This document shows positions 37,321 to 44,688 of a stretch of DNA of 64,000 nucleotides, piece after piece (position 1 is the stretch's first letter; every line of letters starts with the position of its first letter). A model generated the notes under the pieces. It saw nothing but the letters and a program-made list of their open reading frames with translations. It made no database searches and had not been told where the DNA came from. Source of the stretch: Paenibacillus_E sp042676385 (GTDB lineage Bacteria; Bacillota; Bacilli; Paenibacillales; NBRC-103111); NCBI RefSeq assembly GCF_042676385.1, contig NZ_JBHTHA010000033.1, forward strand, positions 1 through 64,000, given 5' to 3'. Made by a program: the position numbers and the translations under genes.

Positions 37321-38276
37321 TGAGACGAGATCGGTCCTTTTCCTGGATATCGCTTATATCGATAGGTTGTCTACTTTTGTTATCAGCTTGTTACAACCAG
37401 GGAAGTTTGGAAAAGCCAAGTGAGCTCAATAAACCGCTTCCGCTGAACAAAACGAAAATAACGGTCGGATCCAAATCGATGACGGAGCAATATTTATTGA
37501 TGAAAATGACATCGCTTGTATTGCGGGAGCACGGCTATCCGGTGAATGAGATGGTTACGCTGGATAGCGATGCGGTTCGCTCCGCAATGGAAGCCGGGGT
37601 TATTGACTTGTATTGGGAATATACAACAACGGCAAGGCAATATTATCAAAAACAGCCGCCATTGTATGTTCCTGATGAAGTTTACCGGGCGGTCTCGGAA
37701 GCAGACGCTGGCAAGGGTATTGTCTGGCTTCCAAAAAGCAATTTTAATAGCAGTTGGGCTCTGTTCATGCGGGATGATGTAGCTAAGCAGCTCGATATTC
37801 ACACCATTTCGGATTTGGCACGCGTGTTCAAGGAAAAACGCCCGTCTATGAAATTCGCCACCAATGATGAATATCAACAAAGGGAAGACGGCATGAAACG
37901 GCTTCAGGAGATCTATGACTGGGTCATTCCGAAAAGTCAAAGCGTTGCGATGGATACAAGCCTGCTGCCTCAGGCTGTAAAAGAATCGCGTGTAGAAGTC
38001 GCGGTGGGACTTGCGTCAGATCCCCGAATTAAAGAGCATCATCTGTTGATCATTGAGGATGACCGCCATTTATTTCCGCCCTACCATGCGGCTCCGGTCA
38101 TCATTAGAAAGACGCTCGAACTAAATCCGGAGATTAGCGAAATCATTGAACCGATTGCAAAAGTCGTCAATAATGACAATATGATGGAATTGATGTATCA
38201 AGTCGATATTTTGCACAAAGATGTGACGCAAACCGCTCGTGAATTTTTATTGCAAAATCATATTCTTAAGCCATGA
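37317..38276 (+). CDS. Betaine/choline-type substrate-binding lipoprotein linked to the two-component genes
   Basis: A 319-residue OpuAC/OpuCC-family (QAT) binding protein. The N-terminus has a signal peptide with lipobox LLSAC at about residue 25. The fold starts with ITVGSKSMTEQYLLMKM and includes DLYWEYTTT and AVGLASDPRI, typical of glycine-betaine/carnitine/choline-binding proteins. It overlaps the NtrC-like gene by four bases (ATGA) and is closed by its own terminator, separate from the importer operon. That position suggests either a second binding protein for the importer or a ligand-presenting partner for the sensor kinase; the latter is inference. A second homologue is encoded at 41286. 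Confidence 0.88.
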   Translation: MMRRDRSFSWISLISIGCLLLLSACYNQGSLEKPSELNKPLPLNKTKITVGSKSMTEQYLLMKMTSLVLREHGYPVNEMVTLDSDAVRSAMEAGVIDLYWEYTTTARQYYQKQPPLYVPDEVYRAVSEADAGKGIVWLPKSNFNSSWALFMRDDVAKQLDIHTISDLARVFKEKRPSMKFATNDEYQQREDGMKRLQEIYDWVIPKSQSVAMDTSLLPQAVKESRVEVAVGLASDPRIKEHHLLIIEDDRHLFPPYHAAPVIIRKTLELNPEISEIIEPIAKVVNNDNMMELMYQVDILHKDVTQTAREFLLQNHILKP

Positions 38277-38278
38277 TA

Positions 38279-38309
38279 GAACACGGATGATAACCGTGTT
38301 CTTTTTTTT
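38279..38309 (+). terminator. Strong rho-independent terminator after the regulatory trio
   Basis: GAACACGG (38279-38286), loop ATGATAA, CCGTGTTC (38294-38301), then eight T residues. It closes the kinase-activator-binding-protein unit 2-3 bases after the last stop codon. Confidence 0.9.
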
Positions 38310-38324
38310 GTCGGTTTAGTGCAC

Positions 38325-38410
38325 GGCTGCAGAGGTGTCTTTCATCGTTACAGAGGCGATCGGGGGATGATTTCGTGTCTCTAACGATGTTTTGAATGCT
38401 TACAGACGAG
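38325..38410 (+). repeat. Intergenic repeat family A, partial copy without hairpin tail
   Basis: About 85 bases (GAGGTGTCTTTCATCGTTACAG ... CGTGTCTCTAACGATG ... CTTACAGACGAG) match the left half of the units at 23306 and 38441, with the same 52-base internal spacing. The conserved right half and hairpin are absent, so it looks like a tandem or eroded copy. Confidence 0.65.
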
Positions 38411-38440
38411 AAAAAAAGCAGTAGTGTACGCTGAGCGAAG

Positions 38441-38604
38441 CTAGAAAAGTGTTTTTCATTGTTCTAGACATGTGGCGATGTTGCAATCGTGTCTGAAACA
38501 ATATTTTTCATCTTTACAGACGAGAGGATGGAGGATTGACAAAGCCAAGTTCGCTGCCATACGTACGACTTTAGACAAGGACCTGGTCATAGACCAGGTT
38601 TTTC
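38441..38604 (+). repeat. Intergenic repeat family A, copy 2, ending in a terminator-like hairpin
   Basis: Collinear with 23306-23468. TTTTTC occurs at 38452 and 38504, the same 52-base period as in copy 1. The right part ATTGACAAAG ... AAGTTCG ... ACGTACG ... TAGACAAGG is nearly identical. The terminal hairpin is CCTGGTC-ATA-GACCAGG (38582-38598) and differs from copy 1 by a compensating pair change. Confidence 0.75.
38582..38603 (+). terminator. Hairpin at the end of repeat A copy 2
   Basis: CCTGGTC (38582-38588), loop ATA, GACCAGG (38592-38598), then TTTTTC. It lies 126 bases before the sigma-54 promoter and would insulate it from read-through. Confidence 0.65.
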
Positions 38605-38624
38605 GCATCTTGTGAACAGTCAAA

Positions 38625-38634
38625 ATTGCGCAAT
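38625..38634. promoter_or_regulatory. Candidate upstream activator site 1 for the NtrC-like regulator
   Basis: ATTGCGCAAT is a perfect 10-base inverted repeat about 95-105 bases upstream of the -24 element of the sigma-54 promoter, a normal position for enhancer sites. Confidence 0.5.
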
Positions 38635-38658
38635 ATATTTACAGTTTGATGTAAAACT

Positions 38659-38668
38659 TTTGTGCAAT
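38659..38668. promoter_or_regulatory. Candidate upstream activator site 2
   Basis: TTTGTGCAAT matches site 1 at 8 of 10 positions and is centred 34 bases from it, close to three helical turns. Two such sites suit binding of two activator dimers. Binding is inferred. Confidence 0.4.
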
Positions 38669-38728
38669 CGCTTACATTCCTGGTGTCTTCCGCGTTTCTT
38701 TTATGGATTTTGTAACGGTTTTATCAAT

Positions 38729-38745
38729 TGGCACGCTTCTTGCTA
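38729..38745 (+). promoter_or_regulatory. Sigma-54 promoter of the eleven-gene catabolic operon
   Basis: TGGCACG-CTTC-TTGCTA matches the -24/-12 consensus TGGCACG-N4-TTGCW without a mismatch; the invariant GG (38730-38731) and GC (38742-38743) are 12 bases apart. The first gene starts at 38781. A sigma-54 activator is encoded just upstream, so the assignment rests on both sequence and context. Confidence 0.92.
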
Positions 38746-38780
38746 TGTATTAAGGACATAAGACTAAATGAGGTGAAGAG

Positions 38781-39911
38781 ATGAAAATTACAGCGATTGA
38801 TATCAAACACTATCTGCTTCCGCTAGACCCGCCTTTCAAAGCGGCTTGGGATCCGAATCCGAGAAAGAAATTTGCTTCCACAATTGTAAAGGTTCATACC
38901 GACGCAGGGATTACGGGAATCGGTTCCGGAGACTTAATGACCGGTTTTGAAGGACACGAGCATCTATTTATCGGCAAAGACCCGTTCGAAATTGAACGGC
39001 ATGCCCAAGTCATATACAATATCGATTTTCATTATGGACGTTGTTGGAGCCTCGATCTTGCCCTATGGGATTTAATGGGTAAAGCTTCCGGGCAACCCGT
39101 TTACAAGCTGCTTGGCGGGCGTAGCAATAAACTTCTTGCATACGCTTCCAACGGAGAGATCGTCGAACCGAGCGAGCGGGCTGAACGGGCGAAGAGGTTT
39201 ATCGAACAAGGCTATAAGGCGATGAAGATTCGGTTTCACCATGCAGACGTTCGCGATGATATTAAGGTCGTTGAAGAAGTGCGCAAAGCCGTAGGCAATC
39301 GGATTGAAATCATGATTGATGCAAACCAAGGATGGAAAATGCCGTGGGATACGGAGCCAACGTGGGATTTAAAAAAGGCGTATCAAGTGGCGAAAGAATT
39401 GGAGCAGTTAAACGTATTTTGGCTGGAGGAGCCTCTGCCGCATTATGACTTTCGCGGACTCGCCAAGCTTCGTGAGATGACTGGAATCCGCATTGCGGGC
39501 GGAGAAATGAACAGGCGCATGCACGATTACGTCGAGCTGAATCGCTTGGGTTCGCTTGATGTTTATCAACCGGACGTCGCTTTATCCGGAGGCATAACGT
39601 ACACAAAGAAAATTGCCGATCTTGTACAGGCGGATGGCGCATGGTTCACTCCGCATACGTGGACGAACGGAATCGGCGTACTGGCCAATCTGCATTTGGC
39701 CGCTGCCGTTAGTCTGTGTCCGTATTTCGAATTTCCGTATGACCCTCCAGCTTGGACGGCCGAACGCAGAGACTTCGTCATGGCGAATAAACTGCAAGTT
39801 GATAGCGAGGGGTATCTGACTCTCTCTGATGCACCGGGTCTCGGCATCGAGCTCGATGAAGAAGCGCTGGAGCGATACGCTTATAAACACGTGTATGTAG
39901 GTGAAAGCTGA
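38781..39911 (+). CDS. Mandelate racemase/muconate-lactonizing enzyme family protein
   Basis: A 376-residue enolase-superfamily enzyme. Metal-ligand candidates are the Asp in MIDANQGW, the Glu in WLEEPLPHYD and the Glu in IAGGEMNRR. The second-strand catalytic motif reads K-x-R (AMKIRFHH) rather than the common KxK, and a histidine lies in TPHTWTNG on the seventh strand, a pattern of the mandelate-racemase/acid-sugar-dehydratase side of the family. ATG follows GAGGTGAAGAG. It is the first gene after the sigma-54 promoter, and its stop overlaps the next start by one base. Family reactions are epimerisation, racemisation or dehydration of a carboxylate. Beside a betaine-type importer, a betaine or amino-acid-derived carboxylate is an attractive substrate, but that is inference. 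Confidence 0.88.
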   Translation: MKITAIDIKHYLLPLDPPFKAAWDPNPRKKFASTIVKVHTDAGITGIGSGDLMTGFEGHEHLFIGKDPFEIERHAQVIYNIDFHYGRCWSLDLALWDLMGKASGQPVYKLLGGRSNKLLAYASNGEIVEPSERAERAKRFIEQGYKAMKIRFHHADVRDDIKVVEEVRKAVGNRIEIMIDANQGWKMPWDTEPTWDLKKAYQVAKELEQLNVFWLEEPLPHYDFRGLAKLREMTGIRIAGGEMNRRMHDYVELNRLGSLDVYQPDVALSGGITYTKKIADLVQADGAWFTPHTWTNGIGVLANLHLAAAVSLCPYFEFPYDPPAWTAERRDFVMANKLQVDSEGYLTLSDAPGLGIELDEEALERYAYKHVYVGES

Positions 39912-40531
39912 TGAGCTACTTGCTTAGCAATCTGGATAAGGTAGGGGCGCTATTTGGAGAACACGTGCTATTGACGTTTACATCACTCGGAATTGCCCTG
40001 CTTTTCGCAGTGCCGATCGGATTTCTGGTCGCCAAGTACCGGAAGCTGTATACACCGGTGACAGGTGTGCTGGGAATTATCTATACGATTCCCAGCATGG
40101 CGCTCTATGCGACGCTGATTCCATATACGGGGCTAGGCGTCAAGACGGCTACGATCGGTCTTGTTGCTTACGCACAGATGATTTTGGTGCGGAATATTGT
40201 ATCCGCCATTAAAGGCATCGATCCGTTGATGCTGGAGGCTGCCAAGGGCATGGGGATGAGCAAATGGCAGATTGTTTGGAAAATCGAGCTGCCGTTATCC
40301 GTTCCGGTGATCCTGGCAGGCATTCGAATTGCAACGGTATCCATTATCTCGATCGGCACGATTGCGGCATGGATCGGCGGCGGCGGACTCGGTACGCTAA
40401 TTTTTCAGGGCTTGAACCATCAGCATACCGGCAAGATCATTGCGGGCACCATTGCGATCACCTTTTTAGCCATCACGGCGGATGTTTTGTTCCGTTGGAT
40501 TGAGCGTCTGCTTCGTCCGAAAATGGCATAG
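39911..40531 (+). CDS. Betaine-type ABC transporter permease 1 (OpuCB/OpuBB-like)
   Basis: A 206-residue membrane permease with about five or six hydrophobic segments. It has the EAA loop EAAKGMGMSKWQIVWKIELP and the QAT-family blocks YTIPSMALYATLIP and IAAWIGGGGLGTLIFQGL. ATG at 39911 shares a base with the stop of the enolase-superfamily gene, so translation is coupled. It pairs with the permease at 40587, two binding proteins and the ATPase at 43705 to make a complete quaternary-amine importer. Confidence 0.9.
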   Translation: MSYLLSNLDKVGALFGEHVLLTFTSLGIALLFAVPIGFLVAKYRKLYTPVTGVLGIIYTIPSMALYATLIPYTGLGVKTATIGLVAYAQMILVRNIVSAIKGIDPLMLEAAKGMGMSKWQIVWKIELPLSVPVILAGIRIATVSIISIGTIAAWIGGGGLGTLIFQGLNHQHTGKIIAGTIAITFLAITADVLFRWIERLLRPKMA

Positions 40532-40586
40532 TCGATGCTCATGAATGCATGCATCTTGTGGAAAGTGTTTAGGGGAGGTGAACGTA

Positions 40587-41219
40587 TTGGTTTGGGAAGA
40601 GATTCAAACGTATTTTCATGAAAACGCATCCGTTTTTTGGGGCAACTTATTCAGCCACATTCAGCTTAGTCTCGCGGCCATCGGCGCCGCATTAATTCTA
40701 TGCGTGCCGCTCGGCATATGGATCTCCAGAAAGCTTTCAATCGCTGATTACATCATCAATGGCATCAACATGTTTCGTGTTGTACCGAGCCTGGCCATCC
40801 TGGCATTGGCCATGCCTCTGCTTGGGGTTGGATTTATTCCTGCTCTGCTTGCTTTAACTGTACTGGCCTGTCCACCGATTATCATAAACACTTATGTGGC
40901 ATTTCGGGAGATCGATGCCGGTATCAAGGAAGCGGCGAAAGGCATGGGAATGACAGCTCTGCAGACGGTACTCAAGGTGGAGTTTCCGCTGGCTCTCCCC
41001 GTTATGTTGGCAGGAGTACGAACAGCATCTGTAGAGGTGATTGCCAGCGCTACGCTCGCAGTGCTGATCGGCGGAAACGGGCTTGGCAGCTACATAATCA
41101 ATGGCGTCAGTATGATGTCCAAAAGTTTTTTGCTCATAGGAGCCGTTCCTGTTGCATTGTTAGCCATTATTAGTGAATTTGTATTCGCTTACATTCAAAA
41201 ACGTTTAAGTTATTACTAA
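40587..41219 (+). CDS. Betaine-type ABC transporter permease 2 (OpuCD/OpuBD-like)
   Basis: A 210-residue permease with the EAA loop EAAKGMGMTALQTVLKVEFP and the family blocks MFRVVPSLAILALAMPLLG and LIGGNGLGSYIINGVSMM. I choose TTG at 40587 as start because GGGGAGGTGA ends 6 bases before it; an in-frame ATG at 40545 lies before that ribosome site. Together with the preceding permease it forms the membrane channel of a QAT importer. Confidence 0.88.
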   Translation: MVWEEIQTYFHENASVFWGNLFSHIQLSLAAIGAALILCVPLGIWISRKLSIADYIINGINMFRVVPSLAILALAMPLLGVGFIPALLALTVLACPPIIINTYVAFREIDAGIKEAAKGMGMTALQTVLKVEFPLALPVMLAGVRTASVEVIASATLAVLIGGNGLGSYIINGVSMMSKSFLLIGAVPVALLAIISEFVFAYIQKRLSYY

Positions 41220-41285
41220 TGAATGATCAATACGGCCTTAATGGCGATTGATAAATTTGAATCTAACGAAAAGGGGACCTATCAC

Positions 41286-42230
41286 ATGAAAAAACGCATT
41301 ATGGTGTTATCCGTATTAACGCTCGCTGCAGCTGCAGCTCTGGCAGGCTGTGGCAACGGAGGATCGAAAGAAGCCTCTGCCGGCGGATCTACTGCGAAGA
41401 AATTGACGATTGCGCTGACGGTCGGCTCCAAAGATAATACGGAAAACCATCTGATCGGTGAAATGTATGCTGAAATTTTCGAGGACATGGGTATTAAGGT
41501 GTCAAGAAAGTTGAGCTTGGGTGGTACAGCCCCGACTTTCGAAGCATTGAAAAAAGGCGATCTGGACATTTACCCGGAGTATACGGGAACAGGCCTGACC
41601 GTGATGCTCAAACAACCGGTAGAGAAGGATCAGAAGAAAGTGGAGCAGATGCTTAGCGAGGGCTTTAAACAATGGAATCTCGAATGGCTGGAGTCCGCGC
41701 AGGAAAATGCCACGTATGGTTTTGCTGTGAAGAAAGAGACAGCTGACAAATACAAGCTCCTCACGATATCCGATTTGGCCGCTCATAGCAGCGAATTGAC
41801 GCTGTCCTATCCGCAGGAATTTGATGTGCGTGATGATGCGCTCCCGGGCTTGCAAAAAGTATTTAAGGATAAAGGCGGATTCAAGTTCAAGAAACAATTC
41901 CAAATTGATTACAGTCTCCGTTATAACCCGCTGAAAGACGGTCAATCGGATGTGACCGTATCTGTCGGAACGGATGGGCAGATCGCTGGTCTTGGCTTGA
42001 GCCAATTAAAGGATGATGTCGGCTTTTTCCCTGCTTACCATGTTGCGCCGTTGATTCGCAAAGAGAAGCTGGATGCGGAGCCTGCGATCAAGGATCGATT
42101 GAATCAATTGTCTAAGCTTCTTGACGATAAAGCCATTCAAAAATTGAACTGGCAGGTCGACGGACCGGAGAAGAAAGAAATTGAAGCGGTTGCCAAAGCA
42201 TTCTTGAAGGAAAACAAACTCATCAAATAA
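41286..42230 (+). CDS. Betaine/choline-type substrate-binding lipoprotein of the importer
   Basis: A 314-residue lipoprotein with signal peptide and lipobox AALAGC (Cys about residue 21). The binding fold starts with IALTVGSKDNTENHLIGEM and has DLDIYPEYTGTGL and VSVGTDGQIAGLGL, typical of OpuCC/OsmX proteins. The ATG at 41286 has AAGGGGA at 8 bases; the open frame continues upstream to 41223 but without a ribosome site. It is a homologue of the lipoprotein encoded beside the two-component genes. Aromatic-cage residues that would tell betaine, carnitine and choline apart cannot be assigned by eye. Confidence 0.9.
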   Translation: MKKRIMVLSVLTLAAAAALAGCGNGGSKEASAGGSTAKKLTIALTVGSKDNTENHLIGEMYAEIFEDMGIKVSRKLSLGGTAPTFEALKKGDLDIYPEYTGTGLTVMLKQPVEKDQKKVEQMLSEGFKQWNLEWLESAQENATYGFAVKKETADKYKLLTISDLAAHSSELTLSYPQEFDVRDDALPGLQKVFKDKGGFKFKKQFQIDYSLRYNPLKDGQSDVTVSVGTDGQIAGLGLSQLKDDVGFFPAYHVAPLIRKEKLDAEPAIKDRLNQLSKLLDDKAIQKLNWQVDGPEKKEIEAVAKAFLKENKLIK

Positions 42231-42243
42231 CGCGGAGGTTCTT

Positions 42244-43689
42244 ATGCTGACGATACAAACGAAACTTTACATTGATGGGGAGTGGACGGAGGCTGGATCC
42301 AGCCTTCGCTCTTCCGTCAATAACCCGGCAACGGGGGAGCTGATTACTGAGATCGTTTCTGGAGGCAAAGAAGCGGCGCGACTCGCCGTTGAAGCTGCCC
42401 ACCGGGCCTTTCCGGTCTGGTCCGGCACGGCGGCGGAAGAACGATCCGTTTGGCTGCGCAAGATGTACGACGCCATCGTCGATGGCGCCGACCGGTTAGC
42501 GGAAATCATGACTTTGGAGCAAGGGAAACCGCTGGAAGAAGCCAAGGGTGAGGTGCTTTGGGGCGCGGAATTCCTTCTCTGGTACTCCGAGGAAGCCAAA
42601 CGGATTAATGGTGAAATCATCCCTCCGTCGCGCACAACGCAGAAGATCCTGGTGCAGCGGCAACCGATCGGTGTTGTAGCGGCGATCACGCCTTGGAATT
42701 TCCCGACATCGATGATTACCCGCAAGCTTGCTCCGGCATTGGCCGCAGGCTGCACAACCGTTATTAAACCGGCTCCGGACACGCCGCTGTCGGCAATCGC
42801 TTTATTTGAAATTTTTGACCAAATCGGTTTGCCAAAAGGCATTGTCAACTTGGTTCTCGGTGATGCGGAGCAGATCGGTCGCGAGTTTTTGGATAACGAG
42901 AAAGTCCGTAAAATCAGCTTTACCGGCTCTACGCAGGTGGGAAAATATTTGCTTGAGCAATCCGCCAAGCAGGTCAAAAAGGTTTCGCTTGAACTCGGCG
43001 GCCATGCGCCGTTCATTGTTTTTGAAGATGCGGATCTGGATGCGGCAGTTGAGGGGCTGATGTACAACAAATTTCAAAATGGCGGACAGACCTGTATTTG
43101 TGCAAACCGCATACTTGTCCAGGCATCGGTGCAGGAAGCTTTTATCGAGAAGTTCTTTTCTAAAATTAAACAGCTGCGGGTCGGCAATGGCATGAAGCCC
43201 GGCGTGCAAATGGGACCGCTTATTCATGCCCAGGCTGTCGTCAAAGTGCAGGAACAAGTGCAAGACGCGATGGATAAAGGAGCGACACTCGTTTGCGGCG
43301 GTCATGCGCTCACAGAAGGGGAATATGCGGAAGGAAGCTTTTTTGCCCCGACTATACTGGCGGATGTTACACCGGAAATGAAGATTTTCAACGAAGAAAC
43401 GTTCGGTCCAGTAGCGCCGTTCATCACGTTCGAGACGGAAGAGGAAGCGATTCGTCTCGCCAATCATACACCGTATGGCCTGGCCTCCTATTTTTACTCC
43501 ACGAATCTCGCCCGGACGATGCGCGTCAGTGATGCGCTGGAATATGGCATGATCGGTGTGAATGAATCTGCGCTTGGTTACGTGCAAGCGCCATTCGGCG
43601 GCATCAAGCAAAGCGGGATGGGGCGTGAGGGCGGTCAACACGGTGTCGACGATTTTCTGGAATACAAATATGTAAATCTGAATTTCTGA
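42244..43689 (+). CDS. Aldehyde dehydrogenase (succinate-semialdehyde/GabD-like)
   Basis: A 481-residue ALDH with the catalytic cysteine in NGGQTCICANR, the glutamate in LELGGHAPFI and the cofactor motif ITPWNFPTSMITRK. The glutamine-threonine-cysteine context (GQTC) and the block FTGSTQVGKYL are those of NADP-type succinate-semialdehyde and glutarate-semialdehyde dehydrogenases. ATG follows CGGAGG. It sits between the binding protein and the ATPase gene of the importer, so its aldehyde is probably an intermediate from the imported compound. The exact aldehyde is unknown. Confidence 0.88.
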   Translation: MLTIQTKLYIDGEWTEAGSSLRSSVNNPATGELITEIVSGGKEAARLAVEAAHRAFPVWSGTAAEERSVWLRKMYDAIVDGADRLAEIMTLEQGKPLEEAKGEVLWGAEFLLWYSEEAKRINGEIIPPSRTTQKILVQRQPIGVVAAITPWNFPTSMITRKLAPALAAGCTTVIKPAPDTPLSAIALFEIFDQIGLPKGIVNLVLGDAEQIGREFLDNEKVRKISFTGSTQVGKYLLEQSAKQVKKVSLELGGHAPFIVFEDADLDAAVEGLMYNKFQNGGQTCICANRILVQASVQEAFIEKFFSKIKQLRVGNGMKPGVQMGPLIHAQAVVKVQEQVQDAMDKGATLVCGGHALTEGEYAEGSFFAPTILADVTPEMKIFNEETFGPVAPFITFETEEEAIRLANHTPYGLASYFYSTNLARTMRVSDALEYGMIGVNESALGYVQAPFGGIKQSGMGREGGQHGVDDFLEYKYVNLNF

Positions 43690-43704
43690 TGAGGTGAGAA
43701 GCTG

Positions 43705-44688
43705 ATGAGCATAGCATACAAGCAAGTGCATAAACAGTACTCTGGTGCTCCGGCTCCAGCTGTTGACCATGTGAACTTAGCCGTCCAGGAAGGCGAGTTT
43801 ATCGTCTTCCTGGGTCCTTCGGGCTGCGGGAAAACCACACTGCTGAAGATGACGAACCGATTATATGAGCCAACCTCAGGGACGATTGAGATCGACGGGA
43901 CGGATATTTGCACGATGCAGCCGGAGACGCTGCGCCGCCGGATCGGCTATGTCATTCAGCAGAACGGTCTTTTTCCGCATATGCGGATTGAAGATAACAT
44001 TGCTGTCGTTCCAAGGCTCTTGAATTGGAATGAGAGGGTTATTTCAGAGCGAATTGACGAATTGCTGGAAATGGTTCATCTGGATCCGAAAGTTTTCCGT
44101 AGACGACTTCCCAGCCAGCTCTCAGGGGGGCAGCAGCAAAGAGTCGGCATAGCCCGCGCGATGGCAGCTGATCCGAATATTTTGCTTATGGATGAACCGT
44201 TCGGCGCCATTGATGCCATCACACGGTTGAGTTTACAGGATGAATTGCGGCGAATTCAACGCAGGACCAAGAAGACGATACTTTTCGTAACGCATGACGT
44301 GGATGAAGCGTTCCGATTGGCAGACCGCATCGTGGTCATGCAAAGCGGGAAAATCGTCCAATTTGACACTCCCTATGCCATCATTACAAATCCGGCGAAC
44401 GATTTTGTGAAAAAGTTAGTCGGTGACAGGGATATTTACCGCCGGATGAATCTATTGAAAATAAGCGACATCCTGAAATTGAAAGAAGAAGATAAAGGGC
44501 CGGTCGTAAGCACGAACGGTGTCGTTCAACTGGAGGAATGCGTCAAGGACGTATTTACCCGTCTGGTGGAGACGAGAGTTAAGGAATTAACCGTTGTCAA
44601 TCACATGAACTGCCGCGTTGGAACGATCGATATCGATACGATTTTGGACCAAATGGAAGCGCATGGACGCACTTATGCGAATAGTTGA
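43705..44688 (+). CDS. Betaine-type ABC transporter ATP-binding protein (OpuCA/OpuBA-like)
   Basis: A 327-residue ATPase with Walker A GPSGCGKTT, Q-loop YVIQQNGLFPHM, signature QLSGGQQQR, Walker B ILLMDEPFGAID and H-loop FVTHDVDEA. The Q-loop wording is typical of glycine-betaine/carnitine transporters. The C-terminal 90 residues carry a degenerate CBS-like region (VVSTNGVVQLEE ... LTVVNHM); complete OpuCA proteins have about 380 residues and two CBS domains, so osmotic gating may be lost. That fits nutrient import rather than osmoprotection. It overlaps the lyase gene. Confidence 0.9.
   Translation: MSIAYKQVHKQYSGAPAPAVDHVNLAVQEGEFIVFLGPSGCGKTTLLKMTNRLYEPTSGTIEIDGTDICTMQPETLRRRIGYVIQQNGLFPHMRIEDNIAVVPRLLNWNERVISERIDELLEMVHLDPKVFRRRLPSQLSGGQQQRVGIARAMAADPNILLMDEPFGAIDAITRLSLQDELRRIQRRTKKTILFVTHDVDEAFRLADRIVVMQSGKIVQFDTPYAIITNPANDFVKKLVGDRDIYRRMNLLKISDILKLKEEDKGPVVSTNGVVQLEECVKDVFTRLVETRVKELTVVNHMNCRVGTIDIDTILDQMEAHGRTYANS

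Noticed and set aside
38401..38440. Third repeat A hairpin between the two copies at 38.4 kb
   Set aside because: The sequence GCAGTAGTGTACGCTGAGCG does not fold into a matching stem and lacks the conserved right half.
23306..38604. CRISPR-like array suggested by the 52-base spacing of TTTTTCATC units
   Set aside because: Only two units per copy, intervening sequence is also conserved between copies, and no cas gene is present.
42802..43770. Long minus-strand open frame of 322 codons opposite the ALDH gene
   Set aside because: It mirrors a well-conserved ALDH on the plus strand, has no family-like motifs and is a by-product of codon bias.
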